DNA from: an uncultured Mycoplasmatota bacterium | GTDB taxonomy: Bacteria; Bacillota_I; Bacilli_A; RF39; UBA660 | Assembly: GCA_900556025.1 (NCBI GenBank) | Contig: USNG01000006.1 | Coordinates: 1-51,553 of the forward strand | DNA length: 51,553 nucleotides | Direction: 5' to 3' | Part shown: piece by piece, positions 16,010 through 24,201 of the stretch | How positions within the stretch are numbered: the stretch's first letter is position 1 | Layout of the letters: each line of letters begins with the position of its first letter | Made by a program: the position numbers and the translations under genes | The notes under the pieces: model-generated | Told to the model about the DNA's origin: nothing | The model's input: only the letters and a program-made list of their open reading frames with translations | The model's database searches: none

Positions 16010-17251
16010 ATGAAAGAACGAAATATTATTAGTATTGATTTAAAAAGTTTTTTTGCTTCTTGTGAATGTGTAGATAGAAAACTAGATCCATTTAAAGTAC
16101 CTCTTGTAGTCGCAGATACATCTCGTGGTAAAGGAGCTACATGTCTAGCAGTATCACCCTATCTAAGAAATATGGGAGTTGATTCAAGAAGCAAAGTTTT
16201 CGAATTACCAAAAAACGTAAAAATCATTTATGCAAAACCAAGAATGAAATTATATGAAACATATAGTCAAAAAGTAATAGATATATATAAAGAGTTTTTT
16301 AGCGAAGAAGATATTCATATATACTCTATTGATGAAGTATTCATAGATGCCACTGATTATCTAAAATATTATAATAAAACTGATGAAGAACTAGCTTTAA
16401 CAATAATGAAAACTATAAAAGAAAAAACTGGTTTAACCTCTACTGCTGGTATTGGTCCAAATATATTTCTAGCAAAAGTCGCAATGGATATAGAAGCAAA
16501 ACATCAAAAAAATTGTATATCAAAATGGACATTTGCTGACATAGAAAAGAAATTATGGAATATTGAACCGATAAGTAAAATATGGGGTTTCGGTAGAAAT
16601 ACAGAAAAGAAATTGAAAAATCTAGGAATTAAAAAAGTAAAAGATATAAACAATTATAAAAAGGAATTTTATACTAAAAGATTTGGAAATGTTATGGGAA
16701 ATGATATTTGGTCTAAAGCAAATGGAATAGATTTTACTACAATCAAAGACTTAAATAATAGAGGAAGAGAAAAATCTATGAGTATGAGTCAAATACTATA
16801 TAGAGATTATAACACTGATGAAGCACTTCTAATAATCGAAGAAATGAATGACATGTTAAATACAAAACTTAAAAGTAAAAATCTTACTACTAAGCTAGTT
16901 TATTTAGGAATAACATATTCAAGGGATTTATACAAAAGATTTAGTGAATCAATTTTATTAAATGTTGAAGAAGATAACAAAGATAAACTATTTGAAACAT
17001 TAAAATATTTATACAACAAAAATGTAGAAGATTTGCCTATAAGAAAAGTAGCTATAGCTTATAGTAAACTATCAAATAAAAAATGTACTCAATTAAGTTT
17101 ATTTGATAATAATGAAATAAAAACAAATGAATATCATGAAATAATAAATAAAATAAATGAAAAATTTGGAAACACATCTTTATTAAGAGCTTCTTCACTA
17201 CTATCAAGTTCAACAATAAAAAATAGAGAAAGATTTAAAAATATGCTTTAA
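16010..17251 (+). CDS. Y-family DNA polymerase (UmuC/UvrX type)
   Basis: 413 residues from the ATG with AAAAGG nine bases upstream; the longer open frame has no supporting signal. Translesion polymerase: ISIDLKSFFASCECVDRKLDP holds the first metal-binding Asp, YSIDEVFIDAT holds the second acidic pair, and STAGIGPNIFLAKVAMD is the conserved palm/fingers motif. A helix-hairpin-helix thumb (IWGFGRNTEKKLKNLGI) and little-finger domain follow. The cysteine-bearing FFASCE start and the C-terminal QLSLFDN, which resembles a beta-clamp binding motif (QLxLF), fit the UvrX/YqjW group of Firmicutes more than DinB. In Bacillus such genes are SOS-induced, and lexA is in this window. It converges on the next gene with a shared hairpin. 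Confidence 0.9.
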   Translation: MKERNIISIDLKSFFASCECVDRKLDPFKVPLVVADTSRGKGATCLAVSPYLRNMGVDSRSKVFELPKNVKIIYAKPRMKLYETYSQKVIDIYKEFFSEEDIHIYSIDEVFIDATDYLKYYNKTDEELALTIMKTIKEKTGLTSTAGIGPNIFLAKVAMDIEAKHQKNCISKWTFADIEKKLWNIEPISKIWGFGRNTEKKLKNLGIKKVKDINNYKKEFYTKRFGNVMGNDIWSKANGIDFTTIKDLNNRGREKSMSMSQILYRDYNTDEALLIIEEMNDMLNTKLKSKNLTTKLVYLGITYSRDLYKRFSESILLNVEEDNKDKLFETLKYLYNKNVEDLPIRKVAIAYSKLSNKKCTQLSLFDNNEIKTNEYHEIINKINEKFGNTSLLRASSLLSSSTIKNRERFKNML

Positions 17252-17260
17252 ATCTTTCTC
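17226..17260. terminator. Convergent terminator hairpin between polymerase and ATP-grasp genes
   Basis: A 14-base perfect stem (17226-17239 with 17247-17260) covers both stop codons. The T-run is on the minus-strand side; the plus side lacks one, so termination of the polymerase gene may be weaker. Confidence 0.6.
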
Positions 17261-18213
17261 ATATCATTTAACTTAATTCTATAATATGGCATTAAGCCAA
17301 TTTTATTATATTCAGGCATTTGATAATAAATATAGTCATCCCATAAACTAGCACCTATTAAATATACTTTCTTACTAGAAATAAATATATTCCATTCTAT
17401 TTCTTTAACTTCTTTTATTTCCTTAGCACATTCACAAGCGAGTTCACATGCATTATCATATAAAGGTATTTTAATACCTTCTACTACTCTATCGCTTACT
17501 TCTTCACCACATATAAGATTTTTCTTTAAAGTTGCTGTTTCACTATCAATAAATCCATGATAAGTTTTATTACCTTCATTAAAAGATATTGATGAAGAAA
17601 CAACCTCAACATCACTACCAACATTCAAAGTGACAATATTTAAAGATACAACACTATCAGTTATTTTACTCAATTCTTTATGACAACTAATATATGGTTC
17701 AATATATTTTAATTTGTCTTTTTTTATTTTTTCAAGCATAAACGCAGGACTTCTAAATTTAGAAGAATCAAAGTTTTCAAAAGAATTTTTAACTTTATTT
17801 GTATCACTTATACACATAACTTTTTTATTCTTTAAAACTATATTTTCATATTCTTTATAACTAATAGAATTTATATTATTAATTTCTCTATTAAAGAATT
17901 CTTTATATTTAGAATAAAACTTCTTTGAATCGTTTAATACACCTAAATTCTTTTTATTATATAAGTGTCTTACAATTCTTTTATGTTTTTTATAAGTTAA
18001 ATAAGTATTTCTTTTACTTGAAACAACATCATAAAAACTTAATATATAATATTCATCATAATTAACTGAATAAGCAATATAACTCCATAACATATCAAAT
18101 AATATATATATTCTTAAATATCCACTTTTTTTATGCATTTTACAAGCTATATTCCATATGTTTTTAATATGAGTTTTTAGTTTGTCAAAGACTTTTTTAA
18201 TTTCTTTTTTCAT
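17248..18213 (-). CDS. Putative degenerate sugar-transfer-associated ATP-grasp protein
   Basis: 321 residues, no signal peptide. The N-terminal part (about 30-130: a Tyr-rich YDEYYILSFYDV segment, then KRNTYLTYKKHKRIVRHLYNKK and KFYSKYKEFFNRE) and the C-terminal pattern (GIKIPLYDNACELACECA, IEWNIFISSKKVYLIGAS) resemble the ATP-grasp family found next to sugar transferases in capsule loci. The expected Lys-rich ATP-binding stretch is altered (VMCISDTNKVKNSFE), and the metal-binding Asp/Glu/Asn near the end is not intact (LIGASLWDD). It may therefore be inactive or have changed chemistry. No glycosyltransferase genes are nearby. AGGAGG precedes the start. Family assignment is by pattern only and moderately sure. 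Confidence 0.5.
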   Translation of the reverse strand: MKKEIKKVFDKLKTHIKNIWNIACKMHKKSGYLRIYILFDMLWSYIAYSVNYDEYYILSFYDVVSSKRNTYLTYKKHKRIVRHLYNKKNLGVLNDSKKFYSKYKEFFNREINNINSISYKEYENIVLKNKKVMCISDTNKVKNSFENFDSSKFRSPAFMLEKIKKDKLKYIEPYISCHKELSKITDSVVSLNIVTLNVGSDVEVVSSSISFNEGNKTYHGFIDSETATLKKNLICGEEVSDRVVEGIKIPLYDNACELACECAKEIKEVKEIEWNIFISSKKVYLIGASLWDDYIYYQMPEYNKIGLMPYYRIKLNDMRKI

Positions 18214-18255
18214 AAAACAACCTCCTGAAAAATAAAAATTAAATCTTACAAACTA

Positions 18256-18285
18256 ATTATATCATTCACATCTACATAAAATCAA
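18256..18285 (-). promoter_or_regulatory. Promoter of the ATP-grasp-like gene
   Basis: TTGATT (18280-18285), 18-base spacer, TATAAT (18256-18261) with TG one base before the -10, on the minus strand. Confidence 0.5.
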
Positions 18286-19046
18286 TCTAATAACTGATTT
18301 ATATTAACTATATTGTATCCTCTACTTTTAATATAATTAATAGTTGATCCAAGCTCATTTAAATTATAACTATTCTCATCAATAAATATAATTGTTCCAT
18401 TCTCAAGTACTTTTTTAACATTTAAAAGTAAATCTTTTTCAATAGAATTTATTGGTTTAATACTATTGACCTTATATTTCTTACAAAAATCAATCACATC
18501 ATTATCAACTTTAACACAGTAAAAATTATCAACACTCTTTCTAAATATTTTAAATTCTTCCTTGTTTCCCTTAAATAATAAATTATTTTTATTCTCTAAA
18601 TTCTCTATCATATTAACATTAACTAATAAATTAATATTTTCATTTAAAGAAATCATCTTACCATAATATTTACCATTTATAACATTTATAACTAAACTAA
18701 CATTATTTTTATATTTATTACCACTAACAATATATTTATCTAAATTATTATCTTTATTTAATATACATTCTTCTTTTTTATATTCAATTAATTCTTCTTT
18801 AAAACCTATACCCTTCATATTAGAATAACTCTTATTTTTATCAACATTTATTCCTGAAAGTCCTAGAATAATCCCATCACTATTAATCATACCTTCTCTA
18901 CATTTAGTGTCTTTTAAAGAAGCATAATCATTAATAGACGTTAAAATAGTATCATTATAATTAGATAATTCAATCACTTTATCAGTATAATAAAAACTAA
19001 ATAAAGCAAAAAATATAACTATAATATATTTTAAATAACTTTTCAT
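18282..19046 (-). CDS. Membrane-anchored protein with degenerate polysaccharide-deacetylase-like end
   Basis: 254 residues with a single N-terminal membrane helix (about 6-22) and the rest outside. The end (ENGTIIFIDENSYNLNELG, then YIKSRGYNIVNINQLLD) looks like the last strands of NodB/polysaccharide deacetylases, where G-x-I-I-x-x-H and GY.FV.L..LL are usual. The metal-binding HxxxH and catalytic Asp motifs are not visible, so an enzymatic role is doubtful. Start: no ribosome binding site lies upstream of the ATG. A TATACT box ends five bases before it, so the transcript may be leaderless. Function unknown. Confidence 0.5.
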   Translation of the reverse strand: MKSYLKYIIVIFFALFSFYYTDKVIELSNYNDTILTSINDYASLKDTKCREGMINSDGIILGLSGINVDKNKSYSNMKGIGFKEELIEYKKEECILNKDNNLDKYIVSGNKYKNNVSLVINVINGKYYGKMISLNENINLLVNVNMIENLENKNNLLFKGNKEEFKIFRKSVDNFYCVKVDNDVIDFCKKYKVNSIKPINSIEKDLLLNVKKVLENGTIIFIDENSYNLNELGSTINYIKSRGYNIVNINQLLD

Positions 19047-19067
19047 AATAAAGTATATTTAATCAAA

Positions 19068-19096
19068 ATAAAAAAATACTTTAAAAGTATTTTAAT
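19068..19096 (-). terminator. Terminator after the M3-like peptidase gene
   Basis: Stem AAAATACTT/AAGTATTTT followed by a T-run on the minus strand, overlapping the gene end at 19092. Confidence 0.6.
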
Positions 19097-20261
19097 ATTT
19101 AAATTTCTTTCTTAATTCCATTGAATTAGTTCTAATAGGTTCATCTATCATTCTAGAAGATAAAAATAATTCAGACGAAATACCAAGTTTATCAATAGAT
19201 TCTAAAATAGATTTACATTCTTTTCTAGTAGAAATTAGATTATGAAATATCTTTTCATATTCTTTAGGATTTTGTTTTTTAATCTCATATAAATGAAAAG
19301 CAAAATAATTTCCTAAAGCATATAAAAGTCTCAATCTAAATTGTTCTTTATCTATAAAATATGTATATGATTCTTCATCATACTCTTCTTCACTATCAGG
19401 TTCATTGTCTTCTTCACTTGTTTTTTTAGCAAAGTCAGATTTTTCCATTAATACAACATTTCCACTTCCATCTAATAATGAACTATATTCATATCCATCA
19501 AAAGTTTCAATAACTAAATTATTAATTAATATTCTAGCTGAAATTGGATCAATTTTATGTTGAATTAAATAATTTAAAAAATCATATTCACGACCTACAC
19601 TAGCTACTTCAAGTAAAACATCGTCAGCTACACTATAAGTTTTACCTTGAGTAACATATAAATTCATATAATCAAGCATATGACCTAACTCATGTACTAA
19701 AGCAGTCATAGATTGAGTATCTAATTCATCATAATTGCATAAAATATAACCACTCTCTAACGTAGGACTAGAAATATATTGAGAAAAATTATATGCACTA
19801 TTAGTAGCAACTGATACTCTTTTTTCATCAAATAATTGTTTAACCTTTTTATAAGTACTTTCACTACAACTAGCATAATAAGATAAAACTATGTCTTTAA
19901 AATCTTTTTCGCTAAATCTTCTAAAATTTCTAACTGAATAATAATCTTCAAAAGGAATATCATTCATCATATGGTCATAATTGTAAAACATTTCAAGAAT
20001 AAATGGTAAATTATCTTTAACATATTTATAGAAATCATCATATTTTCTATCTCTAAATTTATTATATGTTCTAGCTGCTGCTTCTCCATCAAAGAAAATT
20101 CTATCTAAATCAATAGAATATCCAGAAAGATTCTCAAGCATACTAACATAACTAACCAAATTAGTTAAATTTCTTTTAACTCCACTTGGAGTTTGTTTCA
20201 TATGTACATGATTAGACAATGTAACAACATCACTAATCAAACGTTCTAAATCTATTTCCAT
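19092..20261 (-). CDS. M3-like zinc metallopeptidase
   Basis: 389 residues, cytosolic (no signal peptide). TALVHELGHMLDY near residue 190 is an HExxH zinc site. DDVLLEVASVGREYDFLNYL, some 25 residues later, fits the third zinc ligand in the EVASxxxE arrangement of M3 oligopeptidases (PepF, oligoendopeptidase F). It is shorter than typical PepF (about 600), lacking much of the N-terminal helical lid, and has an acidic insert (TSEEDNEPDSEEEYDEES). It probably cleaves peptides in the cytosol. It starts 19 bases after serS and is likely in the same transcript. Confidence 0.75.
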   Translation of the reverse strand: MEIDLERLISDVVTLSNHVHMKQTPSGVKRNLTNLVSYVSMLENLSGYSIDLDRIFFDGEAAARTYNKFRDRKYDDFYKYVKDNLPFILEMFYNYDHMMNDIPFEDYYSVRNFRRFSEKDFKDIVLSYYASCSESTYKKVKQLFDEKRVSVATNSAYNFSQYISSPTLESGYILCNYDELDTQSMTALVHELGHMLDYMNLYVTQGKTYSVADDVLLEVASVGREYDFLNYLIQHKIDPISARILINNLVIETFDGYEYSSLLDGSGNVVLMEKSDFAKKTSEEDNEPDSEEEYDEESYTYFIDKEQFRLRLLYALGNYFAFHLYEIKKQNPKEYEKIFHNLISTRKECKSILESIDKLGISSELFLSSRMIDEPIRTNSMELRKKFKY

Positions 20262-20280
20262 AAACCCCCCTATTTATGTT

Positions 20281-21558
20281 TTATTTAATTACTTCTTTTC
20301 CACCCATATAAGGTCTTAATACTTCAGGAATACTAATACTTCCATCTTCATTATAATTATTTTCTAAGAAAGCAATTAAACCTCTAGGAGAAGCTAAAAC
20401 AGTATTATTTAATGTATGAACATAATAAGTACCATTTTCTCCTTTAGTACGAATACCAAGTCTTCTAGCTTGAGCATCACCTAAATTAGAACAAGATCCA
20501 ACTTCAAAATATTTTTGTTGACGTGGACTCCATGCTTCAATATCACATGACTTAACTTTCAAATCAGCTAAATCACCACTACAACATTCAAGTTGTCTAA
20601 CTGGAATATTCATGTTTCTAAATATTTCAACAGTATATTTCCACATTTGTTCATATTGTTTCATAGATTCTTCTGGTTCACATAAAACAATCATTTCTTG
20701 CTTTTCAAATTGATGTACACGATAAAGTCCTCTTTCTTCAAGACCATGACTTCCACCTTCTTTTCTGAAACATGGACTATAACTTGTCATTCTAATTGGT
20801 AAATCTTCTTTTTTAACAATTTGATCTTTAAACTTTCCAATCATAGAATGTTCACTAGTTCCGATTAAATATAAATCTTCACCTTCAATTTTATACATCA
20901 TGGCTTCCATTTCAGGAAAAGACATAACTCCAGTAACAACATCTGCATGAATCATAAATGGAGGAATAGCATAAGTAAATCCTTTATCTATCATATAATC
21001 TCTTCCATAAGCTATCATTGCTTCATGAAGTCTAGCAATATCACCTAATAAATAATAGAAACCTTCACCACTAGTTCTTCCAGCAGCAGTTTTATCCATA
21101 CCATTATGAGCAAGAATAATATCAGCATGATAAGGAACTTCAAATTTAGGAACAACAGCTTCACCAAATCTTTGAACCTCTACATTCTCACTATCATCCT
21201 TTCCAATAGGTACACTCTCATCAATAATATTAGGTATTTTATACATTATATCTTTAATCTTTACTTCAAGTTCTGCTTCTTTTTTACCTAATTCTTCTAT
21301 TTCAGATTGCATTTCACTAACTTTCTTTTTAATCTCATTAGCTTCATCAACTTTTTTATCTCTCATTAAAGATCCAACTTCACTACTAAGTTTATTCTTT
21401 TCACCTCTTAAGTTGTCACCTTTAAGTTTACAATCTCTATATTCATTATCTAAATCGTATACTTCATCAACTAACGATAGTTTCTCATCCTGAAATTTCT
21501 TTTTAATATTTTCTTTTACTAAATCTCTATTTTCTCTTATTAATTTAATATCTATCAT
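20281..21558 (-). CDS. serS: Serine-tRNA ligase
   Basis: 425 residues, usual length. MIDIKLIRENRDLVKENIKKK begins the long antiparallel coiled-coil arm (about 1-110) that grips the tRNA-Ser variable arm. The class II core contains the three motifs: motif 2 TSYSPCFRKEGGSHGLEERG-type (FRKE...GxxRxHQFxK) and motif 3 near the end (NTVLASPRGLIAFLENN). The pre-motif GTSEHSMIGKF and the QxxYFEVGSCSNLGDAQARR segment are typical. No T-box lies in the upstream 98 bases, unlike pheST in this window. Confidence 0.96.
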   Translation of the reverse strand: MIDIKLIRENRDLVKENIKKKFQDEKLSLVDEVYDLDNEYRDCKLKGDNLRGEKNKLSSEVGSLMRDKKVDEANEIKKKVSEMQSEIEELGKKEAELEVKIKDIMYKIPNIIDESVPIGKDDSENVEVQRFGEAVVPKFEVPYHADIILAHNGMDKTAAGRTSGEGFYYLLGDIARLHEAMIAYGRDYMIDKGFTYAIPPFMIHADVVTGVMSFPEMEAMMYKIEGEDLYLIGTSEHSMIGKFKDQIVKKEDLPIRMTSYSPCFRKEGGSHGLEERGLYRVHQFEKQEMIVLCEPEESMKQYEQMWKYTVEIFRNMNIPVRQLECCSGDLADLKVKSCDIEAWSPRQQKYFEVGSCSNLGDAQARRLGIRTKGENGTYYVHTLNNTVLASPRGLIAFLENNYNEDGSISIPEVLRPYMGGKEVIK

Positions 21559-21604
21559 ATAGTTACACCTCTTATATATAATAACATTATTTTTATAAAA
21601 TAAA

Positions 21605-21633
21605 AAGAAAATTCTATAATATTATGTTATAAT
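21605..21633 (+). promoter_or_regulatory. Possible promoter of the sortase gene
   Basis: TGTTATAAT gives an extended -10 (TATAAT 21628-21633) about 25 bases ahead of the ATG. The -35 region is poor. Confidence 0.35.
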
Positions 21634-21656
21634 TATCTAAACAAGGAGAATATTAT

Positions 21657-22490
21657 ATGAGTAATAAAAAGAAAAAAACAACTAACAAAAAAAATACTCT
21701 TCAAAATAAACCGATTAAAAAAGAAACATCAAAAAAAGTAGTAAAAGAAAATAAAAATCTAAAAAGATTATTCAACATATTAATAATAGTATTAGTCATA
21801 GTAATAATTACTACTACTATATTATTAATAAGTAAAAAGAAAGAAGAAAAAGAAACATTTACTGAAGTAAAAGAAAGTACAATTCCATATGTAGAAGAAG
21901 AAAAAGAAGAAATATCTATTGAAGATGAAATAAAAGAATTAAAAAATAGTTATAACAATAATGATATTATTGGAATAATAAGTATTAAAGGTGGAGATTT
22001 AAATACACCAGTAGTTCAAACAAAAGATAATCAATATTATTTAAAATATTCACTTACTAAAAAAAGAAGTATTATTGGTGCTGTATTTATGGATTACAGA
22101 GTAAACTCCAATAGTAAACAAATAAATATTTATGGACACAACTCAACTAAATACAAACCACCTTTTCAAAAGTTAGAAAAATATTTAGAAAAATCATATT
22201 ATAAAGATCATAATATATTAGAATTAAAAGTAAATAATGAAAAGAAATTATATGAAATATTTAGTATTGTAATAGCTGACAAAGTTGGTACAGAAGAACA
22301 TATGAATATAAAATATAAAACAGATAAAGAATATTATAATCACTTTAAACGTTTAAAAAATAGAAGTCTTTATGACACTGGAGTCAATATAGAAGAAAGC
22401 GATAATGTATTAGTATTACAAACATGTATTTATGGAAAATATAAAGGTAAACTTTTAGTAATCGTAGCTAAAAAAGTAAAAGAAAACTAA
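21657..22490 (+). CDS. Class B-like sortase lacking the usual catalytic arginine
   Basis: 277 residues. A very basic Lys-rich cytoplasmic start (1-37) leads to one membrane helix (about 40-62), a charged stalk and a sortase beta-barrel (about 100-275). YYLKYSLTKKRSIIGAVFMD and INIYGHNSTK (His near 161) are class B-type motifs. LQTCIYGK holds the nucleophile Cys near 257. In sortases an Arg on the last strand, two residues before V-V-V-A, stabilises the intermediate; here that strand reads GKLLVIVAKKV with no Arg. Lys is the nearest basic residue. Either Lys substitutes or the protein is altered in activity. No LPxTG or NPQTN-type substrate gene is beside it. Monocistronic with its own terminator. 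Confidence 0.85.
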   Translation: MSNKKKKTTNKKNTLQNKPIKKETSKKVVKENKNLKRLFNILIIVLVIVIITTTILLISKKKEEKETFTEVKESTIPYVEEEKEEISIEDEIKELKNSYNNNDIIGIISIKGGDLNTPVVQTKDNQYYLKYSLTKKRSIIGAVFMDYRVNSNSKQINIYGHNSTKYKPPFQKLEKYLEKSYYKDHNILELKVNNEKKLYEIFSIVIADKVGTEEHMNIKYKTDKEYYNHFKRLKNRSLYDTGVNIEESDNVLVLQTCIYGKYKGKLLVIVAKKVKEN

Positions 22491-22510
22491 TCCCAATCGG
22501 GATTTTTTAA
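22487..22510 (+). terminator. Terminator of the sortase gene
   Basis: AATCCC (22489-22494) and GGGATT (22499-22504) with a four-base loop, then TTTT. Confidence 0.75.
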
Positions 22511-22513
22511 TGC

Positions 22514-22550
22514 ATAAAAAAACACTTAAACTTGAGAATTTAAGTGATTT
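22514..22550 (-). terminator. Terminator of frr
   Basis: Eight-base stem CACTTAAA (22523-22530) with TTTAAGTG (22539-22546); read on the minus strand it ends in seven Ts. Confidence 0.8.
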
Positions 22551-22553
22551 TTC

Positions 22554-23096
22554 TTATATACTAGTTAATTCAGTTTCTTTTTCTTTAAACTTTTCATCTA
22601 CTATTTTATTGTATTTATCAATTAACTCTTGTACTATTTCTAAACACATATCTTTTTCATCTTCTGTTAGATCAGCATCTTTTTTAATTTTATTATTTTC
22701 ATCTTGTCTAACATTTCTTAAAGCAACTTTTGCTTCTTCAGCCATTTGACTAGCTTGTTTAACATAATTCTTTCTAGTTTCACCAGTTAATTCAGGAATA
22801 GTTAGCATTATTATTTCTCCATTATTAGTAGGAGCAATTCCTAAATTAGCTTCATATATAGCTTTTTCAATATTTTTAAGAGCTGATTTATCAAATGGTT
22901 TAATTGCTAAAACTCTTGCTTCTGGAACTGAAATTGTTGCTAAAGATTGAATTGGAGTTGGTGCTCCATAATAATCAACCATAATTCCATGTAATATATT
23001 TGGATTAGCTCTTCCAGCTCTAATAGTAGTATATCTACTTTCTAAAGAATCAATAACTTTATTCATTCTATTCTTTACTTCAATTTCATCTATCAT
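22554..23096 (-). CDS. frr: Ribosome recycling factor
   Basis: 180 residues (family about 185). It starts MIDEIEVKNRMNKVIDSLE and has the typical ITLESRYTTIRAGRANPNIL-like, YGAPTPIQSLATISVPEAR-like and NKIKKDADLTEDEKDMCLEIVQ-like segments of the three-helix bundle. It works with EF-G to split post-termination ribosomes. Usually it follows tsf-pyrH; here it stands alone with its own promoter and terminator, so the usual rpsB-tsf-pyrH-frr order is broken. Confidence 0.95.
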   Translation of the reverse strand: MIDEIEVKNRMNKVIDSLESRYTTIRAGRANPNILHGIMVDYYGAPTPIQSLATISVPEARVLAIKPFDKSALKNIEKAIYEANLGIAPTNNGEIIMLTIPELTGETRKNYVKQASQMAEEAKVALRNVRQDENNKIKKDADLTEDEKDMCLEIVQELIDKYNKIVDEKFKEKETELTSI

Positions 23097-23117
23097 ACTT
23101 TTCCTCTTTCTAAAAAT

Positions 23118-23146
23118 ATTATAAATAATTTCATATAATAAATCAA
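23118..23146 (-). promoter_or_regulatory. Promoter of frr
   Basis: TTGATT (23141-23146), 17-base spacer and TATAAT (23118-23123) on the minus strand. Confidence 0.6.
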
Positions 23147-23180
23147 GAAAGAAAAGCTAATCTTTAATGATTAACTTTTC
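23145..23180 (-). terminator. Probable terminator of the M23 peptidase gene
   Basis: Twelve-base stem (23151-23162 with 23169-23180, one G-U pair) inside the last codons of the peptidase gene. The T-run is short (TTTC), so strength is uncertain. Confidence 0.45.
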
Positions 23181-23783
23181 ATTTTCATTTAAATGTATTT
23201 TATATGTTCCTGTTTTAGTACAAACATATTCAAATATTGTATCATCTATTTCAATTTTATCTTCTTTCTTTACTTCTTCATCTTTAATATTTTCATCCAT
23301 AGAAGTATTTCCCTCACTTTCTAATTTCATAGGTTTATATTTAGATAGTGTATTTTTACCAACTTTATGTCTATCTGTAAAGTAAGTATATTTTAAAGGA
23401 TTTAATCTTTCACCATTAAGTATAACTTCATAATGACAGTGTACACCAAATGAATACCCAGTATTACCCATAATTCCAATTTTTTGTCCTTGTTTTACCT
23501 TGTCACCAAGCTTTACACTAATCGTATCATATTTTAAATGAGCCATTAATGTAACAAGTCCATTACCATGATTTATTTTTATATAATTACCATAAGTCTT
23601 TTTAGATTTATCATTGCCTTTAATACTATCTTTCACATAAGTTACTACTCCATCATATGGAGCATAAATTACATGATTTGGTCCTCCATCTTTAGTACTC
23701 CATCCCATATCAATTGCTTTATGAGAACTTTTAAATCCTTGAGTTATCCCAACATAATCACATGGAAATATTAATTTAATCAT
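23157..23783 (-). CDS. M23-family peptidoglycan endopeptidase, endolysin-like
   Basis: 208 residues, no signal peptide. The LytM/M23 zinc site is complete: His21 and Asp25 in SSHKAIDMGW, a His in TLMAHLKYD, and His115/His117 in GVHCHYEV. GNTGYSFG and the RLNPLKY end of the domain are typical. A C-terminal piece (about 182-208; FEYVCTKTGTYKIHLNENEKLIIKD-like) resembles the small beta end of phage lysins from gut Firmicutes. Cytosolic lysins need a holin to cross the membrane, and a holin-like gene lies directly upstream with a one-base gap. So this is the lytic enzyme of a two-gene lysis cassette without any other phage genes nearby. It could also be a domesticated enzyme, for example for mother-cell lysis (speculation). 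Confidence 0.8.
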   Translation of the reverse strand: MIKLIFPCDYVGITQGFKSSHKAIDMGWSTKDGGPNHVIYAPYDGVVTYVKDSIKGNDKSKKTYGNYIKINHGNGLVTLMAHLKYDTISVKLGDKVKQGQKIGIMGNTGYSFGVHCHYEVILNGERLNPLKYTYFTDRHKVGKNTLSKYKPMKLESEGNTSMDENIKDEEVKKEDKIEIDDTIFEYVCTKTGTYKIHLNENEKLIIKD

Positions 23784-23784
23784 C

Positions 23785-24099
23785 TTAGTCCCTCTTAATT
23801 TCAGTAATATTATTTATACTTGAATAAGAAGCAAATATTTTATCCTCAAAAGCTTTATAAAGTGTATCCGCTTCCAAAAAACTAAACAATCCTACCCATA
23901 AAGAATCTATAATTGTATAGTTAGTAAAGGAAAGTGTAAATACAACACCAAATATCATTGATATTGTAAATGATATGTAAATTAGACAAGAACTACATTT
24001 TATCAAAGAAATACTTTTAAATTTTTGTACAAAAGCACTACTTATAATTCCAGAAGCGGAGGCGATGATTAATAGTGCTTTTATTAATTCTATTTTCAT
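23785..24099 (-). CDS. Small holin-like membrane protein
   Basis: 104 residues with three hydrophobic segments (about 5-22, 35-60, 62-75) and a soluble, acidic/charged C-terminus. The pattern SLWVGLFSFLEADTLYKAFEDKIFASYSS resembles the conserved end of phage holins of Firmicutes (G-A-D-x-x-Y-K-A-x-E-x-K-x-F). Strong ribosome binding site GAGGTGAT. It immediately precedes the M23 lysin. Holins form membrane holes that release a lysin. Identification rests on size, topology, weak motif and neighbour. Confidence 0.6.
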   Translation of the reverse strand: MKIELIKALLIIASASGIISSAFVQKFKSISLIKCSSCLIYISFTISMIFGVVFTLSFTNYTIIDSLWVGLFSFLEADTLYKAFEDKIFASYSSINNITEIKRD

Positions 24100-24157
24100 T
24101 TTATCACCTCACTATATATTATTAATTTAATTTATTTTTGAATATTTATATAACCCA

Positions 24158-24195
24158 AAATAAAAGAGAATCTATTTTTTATTAGATTCTCTTAA
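24158..24195 (-). terminator. Terminator of pheST
   Basis: Eleven-base stem AAGAGAATCTA/TAGATTCTCTT (24164-24174 with 24183-24193) with T-rich tail on the minus strand. Confidence 0.8.
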
Positions 24196-24201
24196 ATATA
24201 A

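Noticed and set aside
21559..21656. T-box for serS
   Set aside because: No T-box signature (GGTGGNACCGCGG-like) and no terminator in the short upstream region. The same holds for proS and trpS.
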